Below the pieces are notes generated by a model. That model was not told the origin of the DNA. It was given only the letters and a program-made list of their open reading frames with translations, and made no database searches. The position numbers were made by a program, and so were the translations under genes. A stretch of DNA of 64,000 nucleotides from NCBI RefSeq assembly GCF_000513135.1, contig NZ_BAUV01000010.1, positions 42,016 to 106,015 on the forward strand. Direction: 5' to 3'. Positions 46,886 through 55,951 of this stretch are shown in pieces (within the stretch, counting starts at the first letter, position 1; the number at the start of each line of letters is the position of its first letter). Source of the DNA: Halalkalibacter akibai JCM 9157 (lineage in GTDB: Bacteria > Bacillota > Bacilli > Bacillales > Bacillaceae_D).

Positions 46886-46926
46886 TCTATTTTGGTAATC
46901 ATACATAATAGAAAGGGGTGTCTTAC

Positions 46927-48342
46927 ATGAGAAAGCAGTTGATCGCATGGTTGTTAGTTATCTCTGCCGTTATGTTTCTTCCTTCTGTTGTAGGCGGACA
47001 CTCATATATGGAGCTTTCTTCACCAGCGCCAGGTTCGACGTTAGAGGAAGCGCCGACTGGGGTGTGGGTACAGTTTTCTGAACCAATTGATACGAATTTG
47101 AGTCAGTTGCGTATTGAAAATGAAGTTGGAGATGTGATTGAAGCTGAGCAATATAGCGTTGATAATTCTTCGATGACGTTAAGGCTTCCACCTTTAGAAA
47201 ATGGGGAGTATGTTGTTTATTGGCAAATTCTTGCGTTAGATACTCATGTTACGGACGGTTCATTCCAATTTTTTGTGGATGCGGAAGAAATTGAAGAGCC
47301 GGTTGTGATCGAGGAGCCTGTTGATGAAGAAGTAGAGGAAGAAGAACAAAATGTTTTCATAAGTGAAGAAGAAGAAGTCGAGCAATTGAAAGAACAGAAT
47401 CAACCGATTTGGCCAATCTTTAGTCGTATTAACACAGGATTGCGAATCATAGATATTTTTGCAGTGACCTTGATGGGAGGGTGGCTCTTTTTCCACAGAG
47501 TACTTTGGCGCAAAGAAGGAGAGGCCTTTACAAAATGGAAGAAGTCTAATCACTGGTTTGAAAAATGGCTTTATCTGATTATCTTCTTTTTATTTATAGC
47601 AACTGGGTTTGGACATATGGCGTCGCGTTCGATTCACTTAACACAAACTGCAGTAACAGATCGGATTTTCTGGCAAACACTGGAAGTGCTTTTTACAACG
47701 ACGACACTCGGAATGGTCAGTATCATCAAGCCAGTCGTTGCGGCGGTGTTGTTTGCGTTCACGTTTAATCAAAGACAATTAGTGGTGGTCATTAAAGGAC
47801 TTCTTGTGATTCTGTTGATTGCTACATTTGGCTACACAGGTCATGCGTACCATTCCGAACAAATATTGGTGCATACCATTCATATGCTAGCTTTAGTCGT
47901 TTGGTTTGGTGGATTAGTCGGATTTATTGTTTATTCCTTCCTGATTAAGAAGCAGCCAGATGCCCTTCGATTCTTGCATGAGAAGTTAAAGGTTTTTTCG
48001 AAAATCGCGCTTTTTCTCGTCGTCATTATGGCTAGCTCTGGGTTTGTTTTAACAAATGTGTATCTAGAGTCTTGGAGTGATTTATGGACGACAATATACG
48101 GACAGATTTTGTCTTGGAAGATTGGTTTGTTCGCGCTAATTATGGTGATTGCTACCTGTCATCGCTTTGTTTGGTTGCCGAAGTTAGCGAAAGTACAAGA
48201 AAGCGAAGAGGTAAGAGGTTTAGTGTGGGGGTTACGATTAGAATTGGTGTTAATCGTTGTTGTGTTGGTGATTGCAGGCATGCTCTCAACAGCATCGCCA
48301 CCTGCTGATATCCATGGTGATCATCATTACTACTACCACTAA
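46927..48342 (+). CDS. CopC-CopD fusion copper transport protein (YcnJ-like)
   Basis: The 471-residue protein begins with a signal peptide (to about residue 24), after which His25 would be near the mature N-terminus, as in CopC copper sites. The CopC domain (HSYMELSSPAPGS, WVQFSEPID, YVVYWQILALDTHVTDGSF) is joined by an acidic Glu-rich linker (about 120-155) to an eight-helix CopD domain. The C-terminus is His-rich (HGDHHYYYH). B. subtilis YcnJ is the known equivalent, for copper acquisition. Start at ATG 46927, 7 nt from AAAGGGGTG. No CsoR/YcnK-type regulator is adjacent. Confidence 0.9.
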   Translation: MRKQLIAWLLVISAVMFLPSVVGGHSYMELSSPAPGSTLEEAPTGVWVQFSEPIDTNLSQLRIENEVGDVIEAEQYSVDNSSMTLRLPPLENGEYVVYWQILALDTHVTDGSFQFFVDAEEIEEPVVIEEPVDEEVEEEEQNVFISEEEEVEQLKEQNQPIWPIFSRINTGLRIIDIFAVTLMGGWLFFHRVLWRKEGEAFTKWKKSNHWFEKWLYLIIFFLFIATGFGHMASRSIHLTQTAVTDRIFWQTLEVLFTTTTLGMVSIIKPVVAAVLFAFTFNQRQLVVVIKGLLVILLIATFGYTGHAYHSEQILVHTIHMLALVVWFGGLVGFIVYSFLIKKQPDALRFLHEKLKVFSKIALFLVVIMASSGFVLTNVYLESWSDLWTTIYGQILSWKIGLFALIMVIATCHRFVWLPKLAKVQESEEVRGLVWGLRLELVLIVVVLVIAGMLSTASPPADIHGDHHYYYH

Positions 48343-48453
48343 GGCTTGATTCTATTGACGATCTAAGAAAACTAGTGATACCTTTAGTAATGTGAACGAG
48401 TACGATTTTTGTTAAAAGTGATAGAAACATAAAAGTTGTTAGGAGAATCAAAA

Positions 48454-49383
48454 ATGACGAATGTGTTTAATGATATGAGTGAGCTAGTAGGGAGAACCCC
48501 TCTTGTTCGTTTACAAAAAATCGTTCCTGACGGAGCGGCAGACGTTTATGTAAAGCTAGAGTATTTCAATCCTTCTAGAAGTGTTAAAGATCGTGCAGCT
48601 TACAGTCTGATTGTCACAGCTGAAGAACAAGGGTTGATTAAGCCTGGAGATACGATTATTGAGCCGACAAGCGGAAATACGGGAATTGGCTTAGCGATGA
48701 TGGCAGCAGCAAGAGGATATAAGTCAATTCTCATTATGCCTGACAATTCATCAAAAGAGAGAATTAATATTTTAAAAGCGTACGGGGCGGAGGTGTATCT
48801 AACTCCTGCAAGTGAACGTATGCCTGGTGCGATTGCGAAAGCGTTAGAGTTAAAAGCGCAGATTCCAGGTAGTTTTATTCCCCAGCAATTTGAAAATCAT
48901 GCTAATCCTGATATTCATCGAACAACAACAGCGGTGGAAATCTTGGAGCAAACGAAACAACAGCTAGATGCTTTCGTCGCAACAGCAGGTACGGGCGGAA
49001 CCATTACGGGTACAGGTGAAACGTTACGTGACCATCTTCCGCATATTCACATTGCTGTTGTCGAGCCAAAGGGATCACCAGTTTTATCAGGAGGAGAACC
49101 AGGTCCGCACAAGCTAGTGGGAACGAGCCCAGGTTTTGTCCCGAGCATTTTGAACACAGATGTCTATGATGAAATTGTTCAAATTGCCGATGAGGAAGCT
49201 ATTCATACAATGAGAGACTTAGCGAAAAAAGAGGGAATTCTAGTTGGTCCTTCTTCGGGTGCTTCGGTGTTTGCTGCAATTTCTATTGCCAAGAAGTTAG
49301 GTTCAGGGAAAACGGTCGTTTGTATTGCGCCTGATACAGGTGAGAGATATTTGAGCATGGGTGTGTTTGGAGAAGACGAATAA
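48454..49383 (+). CDS. Cysteine synthase family PLP enzyme (CysK/CysM-like)
   Basis: The 309-residue enzyme shows the PLP lysine in SRSVKDRAAYSLI, TSGNTGIGLA (phosphate and substrate loop), TAGTGGTITGTGETLRD and VGPSSGASVFAA. It makes cysteine from O-acetylserine and sulfide, or a related beta-replacement. Start at ATG 48454 behind TAGGAGAA. A terminator follows. Together with the upstream sulfonate-type importer it could assimilate sulfur, but a CopC-CopD gene lies between and co-regulation is unproven. Confidence 0.92.
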   Translation: MTNVFNDMSELVGRTPLVRLQKIVPDGAADVYVKLEYFNPSRSVKDRAAYSLIVTAEEQGLIKPGDTIIEPTSGNTGIGLAMMAAARGYKSILIMPDNSSKERINILKAYGAEVYLTPASERMPGAIAKALELKAQIPGSFIPQQFENHANPDIHRTTTAVEILEQTKQQLDAFVATAGTGGTITGTGETLRDHLPHIHIAVVEPKGSPVLSGGEPGPHKLVGTSPGFVPSILNTDVYDEIVQIADEEAIHTMRDLAKKEGILVGPSSGASVFAAISIAKKLGSGKTVVCIAPDTGERYLSMGVFGEDE

Positions 49384-49391
49384 TAAGTTGG

Positions 49392-49425
49392 AAAAGACCG
49401 AATCGTGTAGAGATTCGGTCTTTTT
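49392..49425 (+). terminator. Terminator of the cysteine synthase-like gene
   Basis: AAAAGACCGAATC pairs with GATTCGGTCTTTT (13 bp, 7-nt loop), then T. Confidence 0.9.
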
Positions 49426-49540
49426 GTGAATGCTTTTTGTGGGATGATTAATTACTATGAACGATTTGTAAGTATTCGAAACAAATGTTTGGCGGACGCC
49501 AAGGCTCTTATTTGCGCAAAAAACAATACTTTTATAGGGT

Positions 49541-49662
49541 GTGAGGACACAGGAGTCTTTAGTGCTAATAATAACAGGAGTTTCACGTTAGAAATAGGTT
49601 AATAAAGGCTTTATAGTACTTTTACTCCTGAAAACGCTGATTAAGGGCTCTGGTGTCCTCGC
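49541..49662. repeat. Long imperfect palindromic intergenic element
   Basis: The outer arms GTGAGGACACAGGAG (49541-49555) and CTCTGGTGTCCTCGC (49648-49662) are inverted with 12 of 15 matches. An inner pair CAGGAGT (49575-49581)/ACTCCTG (49624-49630) is perfect. The whole 122-nt unit can fold into one long stem. No coding capacity. Confidence 0.55.
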
Positions 49663-49684
49663 AATATGTAGTTATGCTGTCAAG

Positions 49685-49915
49685 CTAAACTCTTACATCA
49701 AACAAGACACTGTTTTTTCTTAAGGCTAATGTTCCAGAGCCATTTTCATCATAGATATGTATGTTCGGTGAAAGTGTTTCTTCCTTCTGTCGTTTTACCT
49801 CTTTAAAGGTTTGGGTCCATTTTGTTTGATTTTGGCGACGATCTCGGGCTTTAAAGACCTGTGTTGGCTTCGGGATTAGTGGATTTTGGACAGAGTAAGG
49901 TATGTTGGATATCAT
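49685..49915 (-). CDS. Small hypothetical protein
   Basis: A 76-residue frame starts at ATG 49915, 10 nt after AGGAG. The product begins MISNIPYSVQNPLIPKPTQVF and is basic in the middle (ARDRRQNQTKWTQTFKEVKRQK), then IHIYDENGSGTLALRKNSVLF. The composition looks protein-like rather than random, but I do not recognise the family. It stands alone in an otherwise gene-free 900-nt stretch. Confidence 0.52.
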   Translation of the reverse strand: MISNIPYSVQNPLIPKPTQVFKARDRRQNQTKWTQTFKEVKRQKEETLSPNIHIYDENGSGTLALRKNSVLFDVRV

Positions 49916-50279
49916 GTTGGTTAATCTCCTATCTGTTATGTATTTTAGTAAATTAAATAATTGTCTCTTACTTATCTATATGTAAGAAACACAGGTTTTT
50001 AGGGGGTTTGAAGGATAATTGGGGAATAAGTAATGGTTGATTGTGGATTTAACGGATCATCTAGGAAGAAAGTATAGATTTAAGGTAGGACTATTTTTCT
50101 GGATTTCTAACTAGGTCCTTCCAAGTATTATGGTTACCATTTTTGGTAGGTTAAATAAGTACTTTGAGAATGTTTAAAAACTTTATACATGCATATAACA
50201 ATTCTGAAAGTGAGAATACATATTTTGTACAATTTAAGATGATGATAATCCTAACTAGTTTACATAGGGAGGCTTTTGA
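49916..50279. other. Intergenic stretch before the DUF3231-like cassette
   Basis: About 360 nt of AT-rich DNA without a supported gene. I looked for sporulation-type promoters (for example CATA-type -10 elements near 50210) but spacing to any -35 element did not fit. The RBS TAGGGAGG of the next gene closes it. Confidence 0.5.
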
Positions 50280-51281
50280 ATGAAAGTTTCAAACATATCA
50301 CTCACATCTGCAGAATTAGGCTCTATATGGGCTAGTTATATGCAAGAAAGTGGCTCCTTACCTTTATTAAAGTATTTCTTGCAAAAGGTTGAAGATACAG
50401 ATGTACAACCTATCGTCAATAAAGCAGTTGTTTTTTCAGAAGAACATTTGAATGATTTAACCAGCATTTTTAAAAGCGAAGGGCACGAAGTACCAAGAGG
50501 TTATTCCAAGGAAGATGTGGATGTGGATGCTCCTAAGTTATATTCGGATATTTTTGTTCTTCACTTTCTAAAAAATCTTGGGAAAAATGGTGTATCCGCT
50601 AACGGATTATCGTTATCTTCTTCTACTAGGGAGGATATTAGAGCATTGTATCTAAGGTTCTTACAGCACTCCATTGAAATTGAAGAAGAGACAAAAAGTA
50701 TGATGTTATCTAAAGGAATTTATGTTCGACCTCCCGTTATGGAAAATAAACATAAATTAAATTTTATTCAAAAAGAAGCTTTTTTAAGAGGGTGGTTCGG
50801 TGAACGAAGGACTTTAACGGCTGATGAGATTGCCCATATATTTATGAATTATCAAAACAATGTTCTTGGGAAAGCCTTGTTGACTGGTTTTGCCCAAACA
50901 GCTCAAGATAAAAAGGTTAAAAAGTATTTATTAAGAGGGATAGAACTAGCAACAGATATTGTTGATACATTAAGACTACTATTCGAAGAAAGTTCCCTAC
51001 CTGTTCCGATGACATGGGATGCAGGAATAACAGACGTAACAACACCAGTATTCTCGGATCAGTTAATGATGTTTCTAAACAACAGTTTATCAGCTGTTTC
51101 TTTAGCAAACATGGGAGGTTCACTTGCGCTTAGTATGAGACGTGATATAGCAACTAAATATCTAAATAGAATAAAGGATATAGCATTATATGCGGAGGAT
51201 GGTTTTGAGTTAATGATTAATTATGGTTGGATGGAACGGCCACCGCAAGTTATTGATAGGGATCACTTGTTGAAAAAGTAG
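50280..51281 (+). CDS. DUF3231-like protein with two internal repeats (copy 1)
   Basis: The 333-residue helical protein consists of two similar halves. Half 1 starts LTSAELGSIWASYMQESGSL and ends SKGIYVRPPVM. Half 2 starts LTADEIAHIFMNYQNNVLGK and ends INYGWMERPPQVIDRD. Each half looks like a four-helix, ferritin-like bundle, as in DUF3231 proteins of spore formers. It is paralogous to the protein at 51992-52990, and a membrane protein gene lies between them. Spore localisation is inferred only. RBS GGGAGG. Confidence 0.82.
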   Translation: MKVSNISLTSAELGSIWASYMQESGSLPLLKYFLQKVEDTDVQPIVNKAVVFSEEHLNDLTSIFKSEGHEVPRGYSKEDVDVDAPKLYSDIFVLHFLKNLGKNGVSANGLSLSSSTREDIRALYLRFLQHSIEIEEETKSMMLSKGIYVRPPVMENKHKLNFIQKEAFLRGWFGERRTLTADEIAHIFMNYQNNVLGKALLTGFAQTAQDKKVKKYLLRGIELATDIVDTLRLLFEESSLPVPMTWDAGITDVTTPVFSDQLMMFLNNSLSAVSLANMGGSLALSMRRDIATKYLNRIKDIALYAEDGFELMINYGWMERPPQVIDRDHLLKK

Positions 51282-51322
51282 GATCAGAAAAACGGGTAAA
51301 GGACTAAGAGGTGGGTGTTGAA

Positions 51323-51958
51323 ATGAAATTAAAACAACTGGTCGTAGTTTTGACATTATGCTTGTTTAATTTATACAGGAGAACATGGACTCTTGTCCCT
51401 AAGCATTATAAGAGCTTAGCCTATGTTACCTTTATCAACGCTTTTTATTACTATTTGTTTAAAAGGCATTTGTTATGGGAATTCAACCCCGGCAATAGTA
51501 ACTGGAGGCTTGTAAGAGCAATACATATGATTTTTGTAGCACCGCTATTAGTGCTATTATATTTTTCTAAACTCCCTACTTCTAATAGTAGGCGAATTAT
51601 TTATACATTTAATGCAGTTATTTTATCGGCTTTAATAGAACAGGTTATAGCAAAAAGAAACCTGATTAACTATAAACATGGCTGGAACGTTTTTTGGTCT
51701 GGTGTTATTTATCTTCAGATGTATGTGTTTAGTCTGCTTTTTAACAAAAGGCCTATTCTCACATGGATTCTTTCCGCTTTTTCGGTGTGGTTCTATATTA
51801 GAAAATTCAAGCTACCTTTTACACGCAGATTTTTGAAAGGTCCTTATTTTTTAATTTTTAAACAACAAAGGCCTTCACTATTGAAAAGAATAAAAACGGT
51901 TCTCTATCCTTATTACAGTTACCTTCATAAAAGATTTCCATTAATGAAGTCACTATAG
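51323..51958 (+). CDS. Multi-helix membrane protein, CBO0543-like
   Basis: The 211-residue protein has about five or six hydrophobic segments and basic loops, with WRLVRAIHMIFVAPLLVLLYF, ALIEQVIAKRNLINYKHGWN and LLFNKRPILTWILSAFSVWF. The conserved Glu, the I-x-Y-x-x-GWN stretch and the late Trp match my recollection of the CBO0543 family found in spore formers. Start at ATG 51323, behind GAGGTGG. It lies inside the DUF3231-like cassette, 41 nt after copy 1 and 33 nt before copy 2, so the three genes probably form an operon. Confidence 0.7.
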   Translation: MKLKQLVVVLTLCLFNLYRRTWTLVPKHYKSLAYVTFINAFYYYLFKRHLLWEFNPGNSNWRLVRAIHMIFVAPLLVLLYFSKLPTSNSRRIIYTFNAVILSALIEQVIAKRNLINYKHGWNVFWSGVIYLQMYVFSLLFNKRPILTWILSAFSVWFYIRKFKLPFTRRFLKGPYFLIFKQQRPSLLKRIKTVLYPYYSYLHKRFPLMKSL

Positions 51959-51991
51959 GAAAATACTCAATTATTTTAAAGGAGAGAGTAA

Positions 51992-52990
51992 ATGGAATCT
52001 AGAATAATCAGGTTGACGTCGGCAGAAATATCAACCCTTTGGACTGCTTATATGAATAACAGTATGGCTAGTTGTGTGTTAAGTTACTTTGTTGAGAAGG
52101 CGGAGGATCAAGAAATTAAATCTGTTTTGGAATTTGCTCTAAGTGTGGCAAAGAAAAATGTAAATGGTGCTAAAGTGATCTTTGAGGGGGAGAGTTACCC
52201 TATACCAAAGGGATTTACTGAGGAAGATGTAAATCTAAAAGCAAAAAGACTCTGGGCTGACACTTTATTTTTGCATTATGTTGATCAGATGGCTAAATCA
52301 GGTTTTGCTGCTTATGGTATGTCTGTTGCGTTGAGTTCTCGCTTAGATGTACGAGAATACTTTAATGACTGCTTAGACTTGAATCAAGAAATTAATAATA
52401 AAGCTAAAAATATTGCTTTATCTAAAGGGATTCATGTTAGACCACCAATACTTTCTTATCCAGAAAAAATTGATTTTGTTAAAGAGCAAAGTTTCTTAGC
52501 TGGTTGGTTTGGTGACCAAAAACCTTTACTCGCAAGCGAAATAATGCACTTTTTCCACAATGTCCAAACAAATGCGATTGGTAAAGCATTAATTATGGGA
52601 TTTTCGCAAGTAGCGAGTTCACCGGATGTTAGAGATTACTTCAAAAGAGGAAAAGAGATTGCTATTAAACAAATCAAAGTATTCCATTCTATTTTACAGA
52701 ATGAAGATATCCCGACACCTATGACTTGGGATAGCGAAGTAATGAATTCTATTGAGGCCCCTTTTTCAGACAAGCTAATGGTTTATCACATAGCTTTGCT
52801 GAATATAATGGGGTTAGGGAACTATGGTATGGCTATTTCAACAAGTACGCGCCGTGATCTCATAAAAGAATATATGCGTTTATCGGGTGAGATTGGTTTG
52901 TATGCAGAAGATGGAGCTAATTTAATGATTAAGCATGGTTGGATGGAAGAGCCACCGCAGGCTGTAGATAGGGAGAAATTAAGTAAATAA
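51992..52990 (+). CDS. DUF3231-like protein with two internal repeats (copy 2)
   Basis: The 332-residue protein is a clear paralogue of copy 1: LTSAEISTLWTAYMNNSM, EDVNLKAKRLWADTLFLHYV, SKGIHVRPPIL, then the second half (ASEIMHFFHNVQTNAIGKAL, PTPMTWDSEVM, MIKHGWMEEPPQAVDREK). The shared ends of both halves (RPP and PPQ-V-DR) mark internal duplication as well as gene duplication. GGAGAG precedes the ATG. A strong terminator follows. Function unknown. Confidence 0.82.
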   Translation: MESRIIRLTSAEISTLWTAYMNNSMASCVLSYFVEKAEDQEIKSVLEFALSVAKKNVNGAKVIFEGESYPIPKGFTEEDVNLKAKRLWADTLFLHYVDQMAKSGFAAYGMSVALSSRLDVREYFNDCLDLNQEINNKAKNIALSKGIHVRPPILSYPEKIDFVKEQSFLAGWFGDQKPLLASEIMHFFHNVQTNAIGKALIMGFSQVASSPDVRDYFKRGKEIAIKQIKVFHSILQNEDIPTPMTWDSEVMNSIEAPFSDKLMVYHIALLNIMGLGNYGMAISTSTRRDLIKEYMRLSGEIGLYAEDGANLMIKHGWMEEPPQAVDREKLSK

Positions 52991-53001
52991 CAACATTATT
53001 G

Positions 53002-53043
53002 ACTATGAAAAAGCGCAGTAATAATTAACAGCGCTTTTTCATA
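53002..53043. terminator. Bidirectional terminator after the DUF3231-like cassette
   Basis: CTATGAAAAAGCGC pairs perfectly with GCGCTTTTTCATAG (14 bp, 14-nt loop) and lies between convergent genes. Confidence 0.88.
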
Positions 53044-53047
53044 GATT

Positions 53048-54088
53048 TTAGTTTCCACATGGTAGCTGTATGGCAAACGTAGTTCCCTTGCCGACTTCGC
53101 TTAGTACCTCAATGGTTCCATTATGATTATGAATGGTATTGTATACTTGTGTTAAGCCCATACCAGTACCTTCTGCTTTCGTTGAGAAGAAAGGTGTACC
53201 TAAATTTTTTATTTTATCTTGTGAAATACCTACACCGGTGTCTGAAATTTTAACATAAACAGCATTCTCTTTATAAAAATGCTCAACAAGAAGTTGTCCG
53301 TCACCTTCAATTGCTTCAAAGGCATTTTTTACAAGGTTAAAAAAAGCTTTCAACAATAAGTTCTTTTTTCCGATTATACTCTGCTCCTCATGATAGAAAC
53401 GCGTTTCGACTTTAACTCGGTAAAACTGATCTTGAAAGAGAGAAAGCAAAGCTTCTAGTTCTGTAGTGAGATGAATAGATACCGAGGGTTCGTTTTCTAA
53501 ATCAGGTTTGGCTACTTGAAGTAAGTTAGTCAAAGTCGCTATTGCATTGTCAAGTTCCTTTGAGACAATGTCTAAATATGGATGATAGTGTTCAGTCTTT
53601 AACAATTGAACGAAGCCTTTTACCGCTGTTAAGGGATTTTTGATCTCGTGGGCCACTCCTGTGGATATTTCCCCGATCGCAGATAGTTTCTCAGCGTGAT
53701 ATAATTTCTTTTCTGCTTGTTTTCTTTTGCTGATATCTCTTATCGTAACTTGTGCAAGTGCCTCTTCTTTATGTTGGTAGGGAACAGCCATAATCTCGAT
53801 ATCTATTTCTGTTCCATCTGCTTTAATTAGTTTTTGTTCAGACAGTTGAGCAATTTCTAATTCCTCTCTAACCCTTCTTAGACGCTCTTTACATAAATCA
53901 TGGTAATCAGGATGGAGAAACGTATGGAAATCGACATGAAGTATGTCGAAGTGATTATCAATTCCGACTAACTCTAAAGCTGAGTCATTCGCATAGATAA
54001 TCTCTTTGTTTCGAAGTACTATGATCGCATTTAATGAATGGTCTATTAATTTTTGAAAGTTTAATTCGTATGTATCATCTATAGCCAT
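53048..54088 (-). CDS. PAS-domain sensor histidine kinase (sporulation-kinase type)
   Basis: The 346-residue soluble kinase has a PAS domain (about residues 8-125), the phosphorylated His147 in GVAHEIKNPLTAVKGF, the N-box NLVKNAFEAI near residue 255, and G-boxes SDTGVGI and GTGMGLTQVYN. No membrane helix and no adjacent response regulator gene are present, so it is an orphan kinase like KinA/KinE of the Spo0A phosphorelay. That role is inferred. RBS TAGGGAG. Confidence 0.9.
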   Translation of the reverse strand: MAIDDTYELNFQKLIDHSLNAIIVLRNKEIIYANDSALELVGIDNHFDILHVDFHTFLHPDYHDLCKERLRRVREELEIAQLSEQKLIKADGTEIDIEIMAVPYQHKEEALAQVTIRDISKRKQAEKKLYHAEKLSAIGEISTGVAHEIKNPLTAVKGFVQLLKTEHYHPYLDIVSKELDNAIATLTNLLQVAKPDLENEPSVSIHLTTELEALLSLFQDQFYRVKVETRFYHEEQSIIGKKNLLLKAFFNLVKNAFEAIEGDGQLLVEHFYKENAVYVKISDTGVGISQDKIKNLGTPFFSTKAEGTGMGLTQVYNTIHNHNGTIEVLSEVGKGTTFAIQLPCGN

Positions 54089-54253
54089 TGTGGTAGACTC
54101 CCTAAGTACTATTTTATTATAAGTTTAAAGTTTTTTAGATTTCTTGTCATCCTTTTTTGAAAAGTTAAATCATTTGAGAGATTTTATTAGACTTGTTAAA
54201 ATTAGGAATAGGGATCTGGTATATAGACTTACAAAAATGTGGTGGGTGAGGTA

Positions 54254-55795
54254 ATGAAAAGGTTATGCTGTCTAATTTTCATCGTATCTTTTTTATTAGG
54301 TTGTAGTAATAGGCAAACTATGACACTTGATGAGGAGGCCTTAAACATATTAACTTTAATTTCAAATGAAAACAGGTTTTATACTGAACAAGTTTTTGAA
54401 GAGTCACCATACTATTTATACGATTATTCAAAGAGCACCGAAGTAGAATTATCAGAAGAAACGCTAGAGTTGTTAAGAATAAGCAATGATACGAGTGTGC
54501 CTAAATTAACTATGGAAAACATGATTGAGGATGTTGAATTTTTGCATCTGACCTTAAAATATATGTATGCATTATATGAATATATGGGAGGAGATCAAGC
54601 TTTTGTTGATGCTAAGAATGATTTAATTGAATTCTTACTTCAAATAGATGATGACACAAATCTAACTCCAAATCAGTTTAGTGATCTGTTGAGAGAGTAT
54701 TATGATTTTGTCGAAGATCTTCACTTTTATATCAATCACTCTCCAACTGTAGAAAATGAACATACTTTTTATTTCTCGGAAAGTGTCCATTTTCTTCAGG
54801 ATGCTAGTGGAGACTATTATCTAGTTGATCATGAGCAGACTAAACTAATGACGATAAATGGAGATAATGATTTAGAGTCTTATTTAAAATACTCATTGAC
54901 TGACGACGGGGAGATCGTTCTAATACCTGGAATGTTTACGACTTACATAAAACCTGAAGAGAGAGAATGGACGTTTACTTTTGAAGAAAATAGTAAACTG
55001 AAAACAAAAGTTATAACCCTAGAACCTATGCCAAATGAGTTACCTAGAAATCAAATAGGTGAATCGTTTGCGGTAACAGAAAAGGCCCGTGTTCCTTGGC
55101 TTCAATGGCGAAGTATGTTTGCTTTTGAAGGAGCTACTTATGATTACTATGATCTAATTTCAACAGCTAATCACTTTAAAGAAATGCCTTACTTTGTCCT
55201 TGATTTAAGAGGGAATGAAGGGGGAAGTATGATTTTAGTTGAAAAATGGCTAGAAGCTTTCTTTGATCAACCGCTGAGTTGGAGTTCGCAGTCGATTCAT
55301 TTATTTTCAGATACAAGTAAGGCATTTATAGATGATACAATTAATCTCTATCAATCAACTGGAATATCAAAACAAACATTCGAGGATGATTTTACCGACT
55401 TGTTTAGGGTGAAGACTTGGGAAGAGTCTGTTATTCCCAAATGGGAAATAGAAGAAGAGGTAAAACAAACCGTTGAGAATAATTCGACACATATTTTTAT
55501 ATTGGTAGACCATCATACTGCTTCTGCGGCAGAGCATCTCGTCTCAAAATTAAAATTAGCAAACAACACAACCGTGCTTGGTGTAAATACAAGAGGAGCA
55601 ATCATCAGTGCGAACTCTTTGATGTGGAAACTTCCTCATACACAAGTAGAGATGTTTACTCCAACATTTTTCAACTACAATCCTGATTTGCTGAACAAAG
55701 AAGCAATTGGCATACAACCAGATTTATGGGTTACATCAACACGTGTAGAAAATCGAATTATTGCTTTTATTCAGCAACATACTGATCAAGAGTAA
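54254..55795 (+). CDS. S41-family (tail-specific protease-like) lipoprotein
   Basis: The 513-residue protein starts with a short signal peptide and lipobox LLGC (Cys17). The C-terminal half has the S41 peptidase core: YFVLDLRGNEGGS, ILVDHHTASAAEHLVSKLKL with the presumed nucleophilic Ser, GVNTRGAIISAN and GIQPDLWV. The expected catalytic Lys four residues after the Ser is not obvious (ASAAEHLVSK), so activity is uncertain. No PDZ domain is evident. The N-terminal 200 residues are acidic and helical, unlike known domains. Start ATG 54254 follows GGTGAGG closely; a GTG at 54239 is possible. Confidence 0.78.
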   Translation: MKRLCCLIFIVSFLLGCSNRQTMTLDEEALNILTLISNENRFYTEQVFEESPYYLYDYSKSTEVELSEETLELLRISNDTSVPKLTMENMIEDVEFLHLTLKYMYALYEYMGGDQAFVDAKNDLIEFLLQIDDDTNLTPNQFSDLLREYYDFVEDLHFYINHSPTVENEHTFYFSESVHFLQDASGDYYLVDHEQTKLMTINGDNDLESYLKYSLTDDGEIVLIPGMFTTYIKPEEREWTFTFEENSKLKTKVITLEPMPNELPRNQIGESFAVTEKARVPWLQWRSMFAFEGATYDYYDLISTANHFKEMPYFVLDLRGNEGGSMILVEKWLEAFFDQPLSWSSQSIHLFSDTSKAFIDDTINLYQSTGISKQTFEDDFTDLFRVKTWEESVIPKWEIEEEVKQTVENNSTHIFILVDHHTASAAEHLVSKLKLANNTTVLGVNTRGAIISANSLMWKLPHTQVEMFTPTFFNYNPDLLNKEAIGIQPDLWVTSTRVENRIIAFIQQHTDQE

Positions 55796-55951
55796 CATTG
55801 GCTAATAGTGTAGCCTTCTTTATAAAGTTCTTGCCATCGAGAGAGAGGTTCTTAATCAATGTAAGGACAAGTCGAAATTTGTGTTTATATGTATGTTTCA
55901 AGCTTTGCTGGAATATGATCTTTTGAGAAAAAGTCGAAAGGGGTTAAAAGA

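Noticed and set aside
50191..50217. Sporulation-type (sigma-G/F-like) promoter before the DUF3231-like cassette
   Set aside because: GCATA and CATATTT elements exist but are about 23 nt apart, too far for these sigma factors.
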